DNA of 64,000 nt from Colwellia sp. 12G3. Its GTDB lineage: Bacteria; Pseudomonadota; Gammaproteobacteria; Enterobacterales; Alteromonadaceae. The stretch spans positions 682,001-746,000 of the forward strand of contig NZ_PJAQ01000068.1 in the NCBI RefSeq assembly GCF_002836775.1. The letters run 5' to 3'. Position 1 is the stretch's first letter. Each line of letters starts with the position of its first letter. Under the pieces are notes generated by a model. That model did not search any database and was not told the DNA's origin. It saw nothing but the letters and a program-made list of their open reading frames with translations. The translations under genes were made by a program, and so were the position numbers. Shown here piece by piece: positions 40,746 to 51,456 of the stretch.

Positions 40746-41651
40746 ATGAACGACAAAAAACATTTAGGTCACCAAGCAAAAAAACGCTTTGGACAGAATT
40801 TTCTCCATAATGATGCTGTTATCAGTGACATTGTTGATGCCATTAATCCAGAGCCTGGTGAAAACCTAATAGAAATTGGCCCTGGTTTAGGTGCCTTAAC
40901 AGAGCCTGTTATCGAACGTGCAGGTAAATTATCCGTCGTTGAATTAGACAGAGATCTTGCCCATAGACTTCGTCATCATCCATTTTTAGCCAAAGATTTA
41001 ACTATTTATGAAACTGATGCACTGAAATTTGATTTTGCTCAGTTAGCAAATGAAGAAAAACCATTACGAATTTTTGGTAATTTACCTTACAACATTTCTA
41101 CGCCGCTTATTTTTCATCTGTTAACTTTTAAAGATAAAGTAAAAGATATGCACTTCATGTTACAAAAAGAAGTGGTAGAACGAATGGCTGCAGGGCCTCA
41201 CTGTAAAGCCTATGGTCGTTTATCAATAATGACTCAGTATCAGTGTCAAGTACATCCTGTGATGGAAATAGGACCTGAGGCTTTTAAGCCCGCTCCAAAA
41301 GTCGACTCTGCGATAGTACGTTTGATTCCTCATACACATATTGAGAATCCAGTTAAAGACATTAACGCATTAAACACCGTTTGTTTGGCCGCATTTAACC
41401 AACGTAGAAAAACGATTAGAAATACTTTTAAAAAGTTAATTAGCGAAGCACAGTTAGCTGAATTAAACATTGATGCTAATTTACGTCCAGAAAATTTAAC
41501 GCTTGATGAATTTAAGAAACTTGCTGATTTTATTGTGGATAACCCACCAGAGGTTGCTCCAGTAAAGGAAAAAAGACACATGGCAAAAAATAAAAAGACT
41601 CTACATGCTAACGACAGTTTGAATGGGGATTCTGCAATCGAAGCAGAGTAA
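40746..41651 (+). CDS. ksgA: 16S rRNA dimethyladenosine transferase KsgA (RsmA)
   Basis: A 301-residue enzyme that dimethylates A1518 and A1519 in the 16S rRNA 3' end. The SAM loop is [13 protein letters not shown], the catalytic motif NLPYNIST, and the C-terminal domain has [15 protein letters not shown]. The last 30 or so residues (from about 272) are a charged tail rich in Lys and Asn that E. coli KsgA (273 residues) lacks. The stop codon directly abuts a miniature repeat; apaG, usually next, is missing. Confidence 0.95.
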   Translation: MNDKKHLGHQAKKRFGQNFLHNDAVISDIVDAINPEPGENLIEIGPGLGALTEPVIERAGKLSVVELDRDLAHRLRHHPFLAKDLTIYETDALKFDFAQLANEEKPLRIFGNLPYNISTPLIFHLLTFKDKVKDMHFMLQKEVVERMAAGPHCKAYGRLSIMTQYQCQVHPVMEIGPEAFKPAPKVDSAIVRLIPHTHIENPVKDINALNTVCLAAFNQRRKTIRNTFKKLISEAQLAELNIDANLRPENLTLDEFKKLADFIVDNPPEVAPVKEKRHMAKNKKTLHANDSLNGDSAIEAE

Positions 41652-41924
41652 TACCAATTTGACTAAGTTTGTTCCCACTCAGAGCTTGTCAGCGGTTTGA
41701 GAACAAATTGAATTTTTTATATTATAGTTATTCTATATGAAAGAAATTCAGTGCGGTTATCGAATCGCTGACAAACTCCCGAAGGGCGAGTATCTAATAA
41801 AAGGTAAAGGCTTACATGCTACGTTATTGATTTTGATAAGGGAATAACCATTCTCTTCAATCAATGCCTTGCCTCTAAGCCTTTTAACTCTCGCTGAGTG
41901 AAAAGAAACTTAATCAAAATGGTA
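41652..41924. repeat. 273-bp miniature repeat, family B, filling the ksgA-apaH gap
   Basis: Inverted ends TACCAATTTGACTAAGTTTG and AACTTAATCAAAATGGTA. The interior contains GACAAACTCCCGAAGGGCGA and ATTGATTTTGATAAGGGAAT then CAATGCCTTGCCTCTAAGCC, both shared with the copy at 62946-63209. It begins right after the ksgA stop and ends 6 bp before the apaH ATG. Confidence 0.8.
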
Positions 41925-41930
41925 TAGCTT

Positions 41931-42788
41931 ATGGCGATTTATCTGGTCGGCGATATCCAAGGTTGCTTTAACGAGTTAACTTCCTTGCTTTCAAAAGTCA
42001 ATTTTGATCGTAAAAAGGATATCCTCTATGTCGCGGGCGATCTAGTTGCTCGCGGTCCAGATTCTCTTGAAACGTTACGCTTTGTTAAATCCCTTGGCAA
42101 GCATGCTAAAGTCGTTTTAGGTAATCACGACTTACATTTATTAGCGGTTCACGCTGGCATCAAAAAAGCTAAAAAATCAGATAACTTATCAGCAGTATTA
42201 GCAGCCCCTGATGTTAATGAGCTTATGGACTGGTTAGCCGCACAGCCTTTATTACAAAAAATATCGAATACTGAGCCCTGTTTCCCAACGGAATCTAGTC
42301 ATCATGAAGACACTGCCTACATGAGTCATGCTGGTATTTCACCACAATGGCAGTTAGTAGATGCGCTAGAACAAGCCGAGTTTGTTCATACTAAGTTAGC
42401 AAGTAGTGACCGTAATACTTGGTTAGCATTAATGTATGGTGAGGAGCCTAACAACTGGCATAAAGCAAAAACTGACGTTGAAAAATTTCGTTATAGTATT
42501 AATGCGTTTACTCGCATGCGGTTTTGTTTTCTAGATGGCTCACTAGAGTTTACTCAAAAAGAGTCTCCTGAAAATACAAATATTGACAACATCGTTGCTT
42601 GGTATGAATTATCTAAAACGATCCGATATACTCAATGGGTTTTTGGTCATTGGGCCTCGCTCATGGGTAAAAGTTCACACTCTAACGTTTATCCCTTAGA
42701 TACAGGGTGTGTTTGGGGGAATCATTTGACCCTGCTTCGCTGGCATGATAAAAAATACTTCAAGCAAAATGCTGAAATGAATAATTAG
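41931..42788 (+). CDS. apaH: Symmetrical bis(5'-nucleosyl)-tetraphosphatase
   Basis: A 285-residue metallophosphatase that splits Ap4A into two ADP. The metal motifs GDIQGC (residues 7-12), GDLVARGP and GNHDLHLLA are in place; Gln in GDIQGC, where E. coli has His, is common in the family. NAFTRMRFCF and FGHWASLMGK follow. Length is normal. No ribosome site is visible, because the region is occupied by the end of the miniature repeat; translation may be coupled or weak. Confidence 0.94.
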   Translation: MAIYLVGDIQGCFNELTSLLSKVNFDRKKDILYVAGDLVARGPDSLETLRFVKSLGKHAKVVLGNHDLHLLAVHAGIKKAKKSDNLSAVLAAPDVNELMDWLAAQPLLQKISNTEPCFPTESSHHEDTAYMSHAGISPQWQLVDALEQAEFVHTKLASSDRNTWLALMYGEEPNNWHKAKTDVEKFRYSINAFTRMRFCFLDGSLEFTQKESPENTNIDNIVAWYELSKTIRYTQWVFGHWASLMGKSSHSNVYPLDTGCVWGNHLTLLRWHDKKYFKQNAEMNN

Positions 42789-42957
42789 AAGAGGTTATTA
42801 TTGTACAAAAAACTATGGTGGATAACTTTTCACACCGTATAATACTAAAATATAAACTAAATATTTACTATTACAAGCCGATACAAGCTAAGCTTTGTAT
42901 ATCATAAACAAATAAACGTATTAACTAGGCAAGTAGCCTACCAATTGGGTGGATTCT

Positions 42958-44976
42958 ATGAATTTGACTGTAGCTGTAAAAATAATTGGTGGCTTTGCCA
43001 TTATCTCAATTTTACTGATAGTAATTAGCATAATATCGTTATCTAACTTAAATACCATCAGCAAGTCGACTCAGCAACAGAATACTTTGGCGATCCCAAC
43101 TCTCAAAGCCAGCAATAAGCTTGCGCTTGAACTTAGTAAAATGAGTAATTTGGCCCTAAAAGGCTATTATCAAACTGATCTTAATCTATTAGCTGGAGAT
43201 CTTAAAAATTATAAAGATATAGAAACAATATTTACAAGGCAATTATCAGAATTAAAGCAAATTGTAGCTTCTGAACAAGATTTGATAACTAATTTATCTC
43301 AAGTTGACCAGTTATACTCAACCTTTAATACTGCTAGTATTGGTTTGTTTAGTAACCATAAAATCAGTATCGAACAAAAAAAGTTATTGACTGAAAAAAT
43401 TAATACTTTAGAAGAAAAAGCAGATGACACCGTCATGTTATTGTTAGATTTAGCTGATCATGAACTTGCTGATACTAAACTTCAACGTGCAATCAGCTTA
43501 AGTGAGCAGTTGGAAAACAAGTTTAACTCTATAGTCTCTTCTGTATTCGAGTACCGCGATATCCTAGATGAGAGTACTACTCAGCTTATTGAGAATGAAG
43601 TATCTCGTAGCCTTAATGAGGCAAAAGGGTCAGTTGATGCTATCGTTGCTGAATTAAATGCTCATGGTATTGAAGATATTTCACAGGAAGTGACGTTAGC
43701 ATTCAACGAAATACAAAACCTTCTATCACAAGACGATGGCATACTAGCTCACAAAGCAAAGCAACTTAGAGCTAATCAACAAGCAACTTCCCTGCTACTA
43801 AAAGAAGAAAAAGTTGCCGATCAAGTTAACAAAGTATTAGATAATCAAATTGAACTTGCTAACCAAACAACTATTGAAGCAAGTCAACTGGTTGCAGATT
43901 CAGTTAGCCGTGGTAGTACTCAAACAACCATTATTATGCTCATATCAATTGCTGTAGCGCTAATAATCGCGAGAATTACACTTATTGGTATTACTCGTCC
44001 ATTGGCACGCGTTAATGAAATGCTCAATATCGTTGCCTCTGGTGATCTTTCGATGAAACTTGATGAAAGTGGTAAAGATGAGTTTGCTCAACTATCCAAA
44101 AATTGCAATTTATTAATTGATAGCTTGCGTAATTTAATTGAAAGCATTGTAAATCGCTCCGCTCAACTGGCAGCCGCTGCTGAGCAAACGTCAGCTGTTA
44201 CCGCCCAAAGTACCACAGCGATAGAAGAGCAACGTAATCAAGTAGAACAAGCGGCTTCCGCTACCACTGAAATGAGCAGTACTGCACAAAGTGTTCTATC
44301 AAGCGCTAATGATGCCCTTGGCGAAATTAAACACGCTGATGATGAAGCAGAACGAGTTAAGGTTATTTCTGCAAGAAACCGTCAAACCATTGAGTTACTT
44401 GCTAGTGAAGTTGACTCAGCTGCGCAAGTAATTAATCAATTACAACAAGACAGTGCCTCCATTGGTAGTATTTTAGATGTAATACGAAGTATTGCCGACC
44501 AAACTAACTTATTAGCATTAAATGCCGCCATTGAAGCTGCGCGAGCAGGTGAGCAAGGTCGAGGCTTTGCTGTTGTTGCAGATGAAGTACGTACTCTAGC
44601 AAGCAGAACCCAACAATCGACCTCTGAAATACAAACAATGATCGAAGCACTACAAACGGGCGCAGGTAAAGCAGTAACCGTAATGGATGCAGGTAAGGTT
44701 AAAGCGAGCGAATGTGTTAAGCAAAGTGAAGAAGCAGATCATGCCCTAGAGGTTATCACTCACGCGGTTCATGAAGCATTTGATCGCAGTTCACAAATTG
44801 CAACAGCTGCTGAAGAGCAAAGTGTGGTTGCCCATGAAATTAGTGAAAATCTTGAGTCTATCGTCACTATTGCAGAGCAAACCACTGCAGGCTCACAACA
44901 AACAGCAGCATCAAGTAGTGAAGTTGCACGTTTAGCGGAAGAACTACAACAATCGGTTCAAGAGTTTAAATTATAA
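42958..44976 (+). CDS. Methyl-accepting chemotaxis protein
   Basis: A 672-residue receptor. TM1 lies at about 9-31 ([20 protein letters not shown]), a long helical periplasmic sensor at about 32-320, TM2 near 322-342 ([19 protein letters not shown]), HAMP at about 343-395, and a signalling domain with the tip [20 protein letters not shown]. Flanking helices contain heptads of the 40H type. The ATG at 42958 is preferred to a GTG at 42949 because GGTGG lies 6 bases upstream. The ligand is unknown. It stands alone, with no che genes nearby. Confidence 0.93.
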   Translation: MNLTVAVKIIGGFAIISILLIVISIISLSNLNTISKSTQQQNTLAIPTLKASNKLALELSKMSNLALKGYYQTDLNLLAGDLKNYKDIETIFTRQLSELKQIVASEQDLITNLSQVDQLYSTFNTASIGLFSNHKISIEQKKLLTEKINTLEEKADDTVMLLLDLADHELADTKLQRAISLSEQLENKFNSIVSSVFEYRDILDESTTQLIENEVSRSLNEAKGSVDAIVAELNAHGIEDISQEVTLAFNEIQNLLSQDDGILAHKAKQLRANQQATSLLLKEEKVADQVNKVLDNQIELANQTTIEASQLVADSVSRGSTQTTIIMLISIAVALIIARITLIGITRPLARVNEMLNIVASGDLSMKLDESGKDEFAQLSKNCNLLIDSLRNLIESIVNRSAQLAAAAEQTSAVTAQSTTAIEEQRNQVEQAASATTEMSSTAQSVLSSANDALGEIKHADDEAERVKVISARNRQTIELLASEVDSAAQVINQLQQDSASIGSILDVIRSIADQTNLLALNAAIEAARAGEQGRGFAVVADEVRTLASRTQQSTSEIQTMIEALQTGAGKAVTVMDAGKVKASECVKQSEEADHALEVITHAVHEAFDRSSQIATAAEEQSVVAHEISENLESIVTIAEQTTAGSQQTAASSSEVARLAEELQQSVQEFKL

Positions 44977-44986
44977 CAATAAAGTA

Positions 44987-45023
44987 AAGCTGTAAGTCTA
45001 TTTTACTCCTTAACTTACAGCTT
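44987..45023. terminator. Hairpin after the chemotaxis receptor gene
   Basis: AAGCTGTAAGT pairs with ACTTACAGCTT (11 bp). No T run follows; it is a terminator candidate by position. Confidence 0.5.
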
Positions 45024-45038
45024 ATACGATACTAATGG

Positions 45039-45066
45039 TTGACATATAAGTTTCTAACTATATAAT
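45039..45066 (+). promoter_or_regulatory. Strong sigma-70 promoter of the cold-shock gene
   Basis: Perfect TTGACA (45039-45044) and perfect TATAAT (45061-45066) with a 16-bp spacer. The predicted start near 45073 gives a leader of about 180 bases. Confidence 0.85.
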
Positions 45067-45072
45067 GCACCC

Positions 45073-45256
45073 AGCTTGAAGTTAGTTTTATTTTTTTGTA
45101 CACCATTTCGATGTTATCTCATGCTTACGTAGATAAGATATCTGTAACACGTCCTGATTTATAAGTAATAGCAACTCTTTTTAGCAAACCCCTAGCAGCT
45201 TCGCTTGTGCAAAGATTGTTAGTATAATTACTCTTAAATATTTATAGGATACACAT
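45073..45256 (+). promoter_or_regulatory. Long 5' leader of the cold-shock gene
   Basis: About 180 bases with no open frame that looks translated. cspA-type genes carry a leader of this size that refolds with temperature. The region includes GTAGATAAGATATCTG and AGCAGCTTCGCTTGTGC, which can form small hairpins. The thermosensor role is inferred from family and length only. Confidence 0.45.
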
Positions 45257-45463
45257 ATGTCTACTACTACTGGTACAGTAAAATGGTTTAACGAAGCTAA
45301 AGGTTTTGGTTTTATCGAGCAAGAAAACGGTCCAGACGTTTTTGCTCACTTCAACGCTATCGTTGGTGACGGTTTCAAAACTCTTGCTGAAGGTCAAAAA
45401 GTTGAATTTACAGTTACTGACGGTCAGAAAGGACCTCAAGCTGAAAACATCGTTGCACTTTAA
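45257..45463 (+). CDS. CspA-family cold-shock protein
   Basis: A 68-residue single-stranded nucleic-acid-binding protein that melts RNA structure at low temperature. RNP1 is KGFGFIEQ and RNP2 is DVFAHFNAI (usually VFVH). [15 protein letters not shown] is the standard start. AGGA lies 7-8 bases before the ATG. It has its own strong promoter and terminator, as expected for a highly expressed single gene. Confidence 0.97.
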   Translation: MSTTTGTVKWFNEAKGFGFIEQENGPDVFAHFNAIVGDGFKTLAEGQKVEFTVTDGQKGPQAENIVAL

Positions 45464-45525
45464 TTTGCAATAATTAGGTAGGTTATTCGGGTAATAATTC
45501 GATAACAAATCTAAAGATGTTAAAG

Positions 45526-45558
45526 AAAGGACATACCTTAATTGGATGTCCTTTTTTA
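45526..45558 (+). terminator. Terminator of the cold-shock gene
   Basis: AAAGGACAT and ATGTCCTTT pair over a 12-base loop, followed by a T run and ATT. Confidence 0.85.
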
Positions 45559-45892
45559 TTACCTGCTTTATAGTCGTCATAATATCAGCATATTGTTGAC
45601 TTACGATTTAAATTCTTCCTACCCATCTTCTTCTTGTAAAGTTGCTATATCTAGCATTATCTGGTGTTTATATATGTGATTAGGCATGTAATATCATTAC
45701 CTCGTAATATCACGTTCATTAAATTATTTTTTCTTCGCACCACAAAATCACAAACTTAATGGAACTGGTATAACCTTTACCATAAAGGTTAATGTTTCAA
45801 AATTGATAGGCGGCTTTAGCCATTAAACACAGCCATTAAACAATTATTATTTCCACAGAAAGTATACGTAACTTTTATCTGGCCCTTTAAAG
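45559..45892. other. Spacer between cold-shock gene and murA
   Basis: AT-rich with no convincing gene. AACCTTTACCATAAAGGTT near 45774-45792 is a small hairpin, and CTTAATGGAACTGGTATAA before it resembles one end of the family B repeats; no matching other end was found. Confidence 0.4.
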
Positions 45893-45927
45893 GAAAAAAA
45901 CCAGTACTTGTTACAGTACTGGTTTTT
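45893..45927 (-). terminator. Terminator of the mla-murA operon
   Basis: On the minus strand AACCAGTACT pairs with AGTACTGGTT over six bases, followed by T8. It lies about 55 bp after the murA stop. Confidence 0.85.
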
Positions 45928-45980
45928 CAATCTGCGCCACTCACTAATCAGTAAGTTAATACAGTAATATATATGAACGA

Positions 45981-47255
<1,275 letters not shown>

Positions 47256-47362
47256 TTACTTAAAAAGGATTAAAAAACATCGAGCCAGTATACACAAAAA
47301 TGCCCAGCAATAAAAAGCTAGGCATTAAAAATACAAATTAGTAACACTATTACTAATTAATA

Positions 47363-47626
47363 CTAACTATTAAATAATTTATCACGTTGCCACTGCGCTT
47401 TATTAAATGTCTTCACAGTAACGGCGTGGATTGTGCCATCTTTTATAATATCAGCCAATGGCTTTAAAACGGCTTGTTGGCGTTTAACACGACTCAAGTC
47501 ATCAAACATATCACTTACCGCATTGATTCGGCATTGAGAACCATCAAAAGCCACATGAAGTTCATCAAGTTCAAGTACTTCATTTATTAACTTACTTACT
47601 AAATTTTCAATCTCGCCAACTTCCAA
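47363..47626 (-). CDS. ibaG: BolA-family protein IbaG
   Basis: An 87-residue BolA-like protein linked to iron-sulfur handling and acid stress with monothiol glutaredoxins. The fold and C-terminal segment ADIIKDGTIHAVTVKTF match IbaG/YrbA. The start is an unusual TTG, supported by AAAGGAG 6 bases upstream and by the length of the family; no ATG occurs early in the frame. It lies between mlaB and murA, as in E. coli. Confidence 0.88.
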   Translation of the reverse strand: MEVGEIENLVSKLINEVLELDELHVAFDGSQCRINAVSDMFDDLSRVKRQQAVLKPLADIIKDGTIHAVTVKTFNKAQWQRDKLFNS

Positions 47627-47658
47627 GGGAGTCTCCTTTGTTCATTATTTTTATGATA

Positions 47659-47961
47659 CTAATCACATGTTATAGGTAATAAACCATCTACGCCACTTAA
47701 GGTGATTAATTTAGTTAATTTGTCTGGTATATTGCTAAAACTCAATTGACAAGAGTGATGTGCGGCTTGCTCTAAAAGATAAAACAACCAAGCGAGGCCA
47801 GCAGTGTCTGCCTTGCTAACCTTGCTTAAATCCACTTTAACAGCGCCATGCGCAAACCAATTTACATACTCACTATCTTTAATATCCGCTATAGTATAAC
47901 GGCTCAATTGGCCAGAGACTGCTAGGGTACCATGATTAAGAACTATATTCGCTTTACTCAC
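47659..47961 (-). CDS. mlaB: Mla STAS-domain protein MlaB
   Basis: A 100-residue cytoplasmic STAS protein that stabilises the MlaFE ABC transporter. It has the STAS core VKVDLSKVSKADTAGLAWLFYLL, with the Thr (KADTAG) that is required in E. coli MlaB. The weak sequence conservation typical of MlaB is seen, but position between mlaC and ibaG makes the call firm. Confidence 0.88.
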   Translation of the reverse strand: MSKANIVLNHGTLAVSGQLSRYTIADIKDSEYVNWFAHGAVKVDLSKVSKADTAGLAWLFYLLEQAAHHSCQLSFSNIPDKLTKLITLSGVDGLLPITCD

Positions 47962-47964
47962 TGT

Positions 47965-48726
47965 TTATCCTTGCTGCTCTTTTTTTTCTGTTGTATTTTC
48001 ATTTTTTACTGCTCGATTTTTAAAAACAATGTCACGAGTACTTTTAGTCTTTAATAATTCAGTAACGTAAGGCAGGCCTTTTTGCCTAATAATGCTGCCT
48101 AATTCAGCTTGCTTTGAATCAAGTAAGCTAATTCCCTCTGCAACCATATCAAAGGCTTGCCACTGTTTAGTCTTTGTATTCAGTCTAACCTTGAATGCCA
48201 CATCAATATTATCTCGACCCGGCATAATAATGCTTGTATTTACAGCGACAATTTTTTTATCCTCAAAGGTTCTTTCTGGAGAGAAATTTACTACTTGATT
48301 ATCATATAAAGTAAACACTTGCGCATAAGAGCTCACTAAATATTCTCGAAAAACGGGTACGAATGCACGTCGCTCTTCATCAGTAGTTTTCTTTAAGTAC
48401 GTACCAATAACCTTAAAAGCCGAATATTTATAATTTATATACGGCATCAGTTCTTCTCGGACGATGTCTTTTAACAAATTGGGGTTGTCTTGAATTGCTT
48501 GTTGTTCGCGTGCAAAACGTTGAAAAGTCTGCTCCGCCGCGCCTTTTATCATGAGGTACGGGTTGCTTTGATCAACAGCTGAACGTGTTGCATTTATAGG
48601 GAGCTCAGTTACCTGAGAAGCTAGCGTAGTTGCTTCTTCGCTATTAGCGATAGCATTATGACTAATTATCAGGCTAACCACTAAACTAATAAATATATTA
48701 CCTCTACCAAATTTACTTATGTTCAC
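47965..48726 (-). CDS. mlaC: Periplasmic phospholipid carrier MlaC
   Basis: A 253-residue protein that shuttles phospholipids between MlaA and the MlaFEDB complex. Signal peptide 1-27 (IFISLVVSLIISHNAIA). The MlaC domain includes RRAFVPVFREYLVSSYAQVF and the LSKLDTKQWQAFDMVAEGISLL-like segment that forms the lipid pocket. It is about 40 residues longer than E. coli MlaC, the surplus being a Lys/Glu-rich tail. GAGGAG lies upstream. Confidence 0.92.
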   Translation of the reverse strand: MNISKFGRGNIFISLVVSLIISHNAIANSEEATTLASQVTELPINATRSAVDQSNPYLMIKGAAEQTFQRFAREQQAIQDNPNLLKDIVREELMPYINYKYSAFKVIGTYLKKTTDEERRAFVPVFREYLVSSYAQVFTLYDNQVVNFSPERTFEDKKIVAVNTSIIMPGRDNIDVAFKVRLNTKTKQWQAFDMVAEGISLLDSKQAELGSIIRQKGLPYVTELLKTKSTRDIVFKNRAVKNENTTEKKEQQG

Positions 48727-48729
48727 TTA

Positions 48730-49203
48730 CTACTCCTCACCACTTCCTTGGCTAAATAAAAATTGACCAATCAACTCTTCTAATACTAAGGCTGGCTTAG
48801 TATCTTCAATAAAATCACCTGGTTGTAATGTATCTACAGATTCATCTACAAAACCAGGTTGTATACCTAAATATTGTTCCCCCAACAAACCTGCCGTTAG
48901 TATTGCGACAGAGGTAGCTTCTGAAAATTCATTATATTGTGTATAAATTTCAAGAGTAACCAAAGGGGTATAATCTTCTTTATCTAACGATATATTGCTA
49001 ACACGGCCAACAACAACCCCGCCTACTTTAATAGGTGAACGCACTTTTAAGCCGCCAATATTATCGAACTTAGCAAAAAGCTGATAGCTTTCACCACCAC
49101 CACCTATACCTGAGTTTGCTACTTTAAGCGATAACATCAATAAGGCAGCTAGACCTAATGCAACAAAAAAACCTACTAATAATTCTACTTTCTTTGACAC
49201 CAT
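48730..49203 (-). CDS. mlaD: MCE-domain lipid-transfer protein MlaD
   Basis: A 157-residue protein, TM at about 6-28 (VELLVGFFVALGLAALLMLSLKVA), then a single MCE domain: YQLFAKFDNIGGLKVRSPIK, GGVVVGRVSNI and GLLGEQYLG near 110. MlaD hexamers form the periplasmic channel of MlaFEDB. The ATG at 49203 aligns with family starts; 49239 would add 12 residues. It lacks the long C-terminal tail of E. coli MlaD (183 residues). Confidence 0.93.
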   Translation of the reverse strand: MVSKKVELLVGFFVALGLAALLMLSLKVANSGIGGGGESYQLFAKFDNIGGLKVRSPIKVGGVVVGRVSNISLDKEDYTPLVTLEIYTQYNEFSEATSVAILTAGLLGEQYLGIQPGFVDESVDTLQPGDFIEDTKPALVLEELIGQFLFSQGSGEE

Positions 49204-49289
49204 GTCTTTCACCAACGCCTTGTAATAAAAATTGAACAATAAAATTATAACGGAACAACAATGTTCAGTAATCGCTTTACCAGCGTTAA

Positions 49290-50066
49290 CTACTTTACGA
49301 ACATTAATGCCGTTAAAATAAAATCTAAAAATAAAACTAATAATGATGATTGCACTACTGTTGAGGTAGTCGCCCGACTAATCCCCTCAGAGGTAGGCTC
49401 ACAATCGTAACCTTTGTATACGGCAATCCACATAACAACAAAAGCAAATACAATACTTTTAATAATACCGTTGAGGATATCTTTTTGAAAGTCGACTTGG
49501 TCTTGCATTACTGACCAAAAAGTCCCGCCATCAACACCTAGCCAGTCAACACCAACAACATGAGCGCCAAGGATACCCACCATAGAAAAAATAGCTGCTA
49601 ATAAGGGGAGGCTAATAAATCCAGCCCAAAAACGCGGCGCTATAACTCTCCTTAAAGGGTCAATTGCCATCATTTCTAAACTTGATAATTGCTCTGTCGC
49701 TTTCATTAAGCCAATCTCTGCTGTCAGTGCAGAGCCAGCACGCCCTGCAAATAATAAAGCAGCAACCACGGGGCCAAGTTCACGTAATAACGACAATGCA
49801 ACCATAGGACCTAAACTAGCCTCAGCGCCATAACCCACAAGAATAGTATACCCTTGTAAAGCTAAGACCATACCAATGAAAGTGCCGGATACTACAATAA
49901 TCATTAAAGACAAGACGCCAACGCTGTAAAGCTGTTGCATCAATAAAGGTGTACCTTTACGAATATTGGGTATATGCATTAACGCAGAAACCAACAAAAT
50001 TACTGCTCGGCCTAAACCACCTATCAAATTTAGAGTTTGCTTACCTAAAAACTGTATCTGCTGCAC
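49290..50066 (-). CDS. mlaE: Mla ABC transporter permease MlaE
   Basis: A 258-residue inner-membrane permease with five or six TM helices, e.g. [21 protein letters not shown] and [20 protein letters not shown], the hallmark loop that touches Mla[23 protein letters not shown] and [22 protein letters not shown] end the protein. The N-terminal amphipathic helix is present. Length matches E. coli (260 residues). Confidence 0.94.
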   Translation of the reverse strand: MQQIQFLGKQTLNLIGGLGRAVILLVSALMHIPNIRKGTPLLMQQLYSVGVLSLMIIVVSGTFIGMVLALQGYTILVGYGAEASLGPMVALSLLRELGPVVAALLFAGRAGSALTAEIGLMKATEQLSSLEMMAIDPLRRVIAPRFWAGFISLPLLAAIFSMVGILGAHVVGVDWLGVDGGTFWSVMQDQVDFQKDILNGIIKSIVFAFVVMWIAVYKGYDCEPTSEGISRATTSTVVQSSLLVLFLDFILTALMFVK

Positions 50067-50092
50067 TATTTGCCGCCTTGAAACTGATTCAT

Positions 50093-50923
50093 TTATTTAA
50101 CTCTTTTTGAAGGTATCTTAATGAGTTCATCACTATAAGCTGGTGCTTCATAATGAAAAGGTACTGCGCCATCAGCCTCTCCTTGAATAAATTGTTGCAC
50201 TAAAGGAGAGCTATCTTGTCGTATTTGCTCAGGTGTGCCATGGCCAATGATTTTCTTTTCTGCCACAATATAAATATAATCTGCGATGCTCATGACTTCG
50301 GGAACATCATGTGAAACCACTATAGATGTTAACCCTAGAGCATCACTTAATGAGCGTATTAACCGGACAATAACGCCCATAGAAATAGGATCTTGGCCCG
50401 CAAATGGCTCATCATACAAAATCAACTCAGGGTCGAGGGCAATTGCGCGCGCTAATGCTACTCTGCGTGCCATTCCCCCAGAAAGTTCACTGGGTTGCAG
50501 GTGTCTTGCACCTCGTAAACCAACCGCTTCTAATTTCATCAGTACTATTTTCTCAATGATAGCTTCAGATAGTTTGGTGTGTTCTCTAATCGGAAAGGCT
50601 ATATTATCGTAAACGTTCATTTCGGTGAATAACGCACCGCTTTGAAAGAGCATACTCATATGTTTTCGCGCTTCATATAAGTCTTTACGAGAGAGTAATG
50701 GGATATTTTTACCGGCAAAAAATATATTACCGCTTTCAGGTTTTATTTGACCGCCAATTAAGCGCAGCAATGTTGTTTTACCAATGCCACTGGGTCCCAT
50801 AATCGCGGTAATTTTCCCTTTAGGGATAGACAAGCTAATATCATCATAAATGACTCGCTCACCCCGTTTAAAGGTTAGATTTTCAATTTCAACCAAGTTT
50901 ATTTCTGGTGCAGAGTTTGTCAT
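50093..50923 (-). CDS. mlaF: Mla ABC transporter ATPase MlaF
   Basis: A 276-residue ATPase powering phospholipid transport by MlaFEDB. Walker A is [11 protein letters not shown] near 43, Q-loop MLFQSGALF, signature [20 protein letters not shown] near 150, Walker [14 protein letters not shown], and switch His in VVSHDVPE. It leads the seven-gene mla-ibaG-murA run. A miniature repeat lies upstream of its start. Confidence 0.95.
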   Translation of the reverse strand: MTNSAPEINLVEIENLTFKRGERVIYDDISLSIPKGKITAIMGPSGIGKTTLLRLIGGQIKPESGNIFFAGKNIPLLSRKDLYEARKHMSMLFQSGALFTEMNVYDNIAFPIREHTKLSEAIIEKIVLMKLEAVGLRGARHLQPSELSGGMARRVALARAIALDPELILYDEPFAGQDPISMGVIVRLIRSLSDALGLTSIVVSHDVPEVMSIADYIYIVAEKKIIGHGTPEQIRQDSSPLVQQFIQGEADGAVPFHYEAPAYSDELIKIPSKRVK

Positions 50924-50957
50924 CGTTCAACGTCACTGTTTATTATTGCCTAAATAG

Positions 50958-51223
50958 ATACCCGTTCCACTTGAAGATGCAGGATTCAGCTGGAATTATA
51001 AACGCCTTTAGGCAAGGCATTGATTGAAGAGAATAGTTATTCTATTGTCGAAATCAATAACGTAGCATAAAGCATTTATAAACCAGCCCTTTTGGGGAAA
51101 ACTGAGCAAACCATATTCGTCGTTACATTTGTTTTTAAGGGAATAACCCTTAACAAAAAAATGTGCCTTGATTATGATTTGCTCAGGTTTCCTGAAACGA
51201 GCATCTTCAAGTGGAGCGGGTAT
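50958..51223. repeat. 266-bp miniature repeat with 23-bp terminal repeats
   Basis: Ends ATACCCGTTCCACTTGAAG (then ATGC) and GCATCTTCAAGTGG (then AGCGGGTAT) are a 23-bp inverted pair with one mismatch. The interior carries GGCAAGGCATTGATTGAAG and GAGAATAGTTATTC, the core shared with the family B copies. It contains an open frame at 51092-51283 that runs out of the element and is not a credible gene. It occupies the 533-bp gap between mlaF and the antiporter gene. Confidence 0.75.
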
Positions 51224-51456
51224 ACAATAGAAATTCTAATAATGGTAGGTGATCTTACCTTAGCGACTAGAATTCTTCATTAGAAATAAACCAATAACAG
51301 CGCAATATTTGTAAAAAGCTGAGGTTAATTTGTAAGAAAGTGATCGTTTTTGCTTAAAAGTAAGGCAAAAGAATACTATTTTCATTTTGGCCGCATTATT
51401 TACTTCTTTTTTGCTCAACAACCAGCGACAATTTACGCTTAACTTTGGAGTCCTTA

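Noticed and set aside
41560..41651. The ksgA tail as a remnant of apaG
   Set aside because: The tail residues show no resemblance to ApaG, and the reading frame belongs to ksgA.
51092..51283. Open frame of 63 codons in the mlaF-antiporter gap
   Set aside because: It lies mostly within the miniature repeat and reads through its terminal repeat; no ribosome site or recognisable protein.
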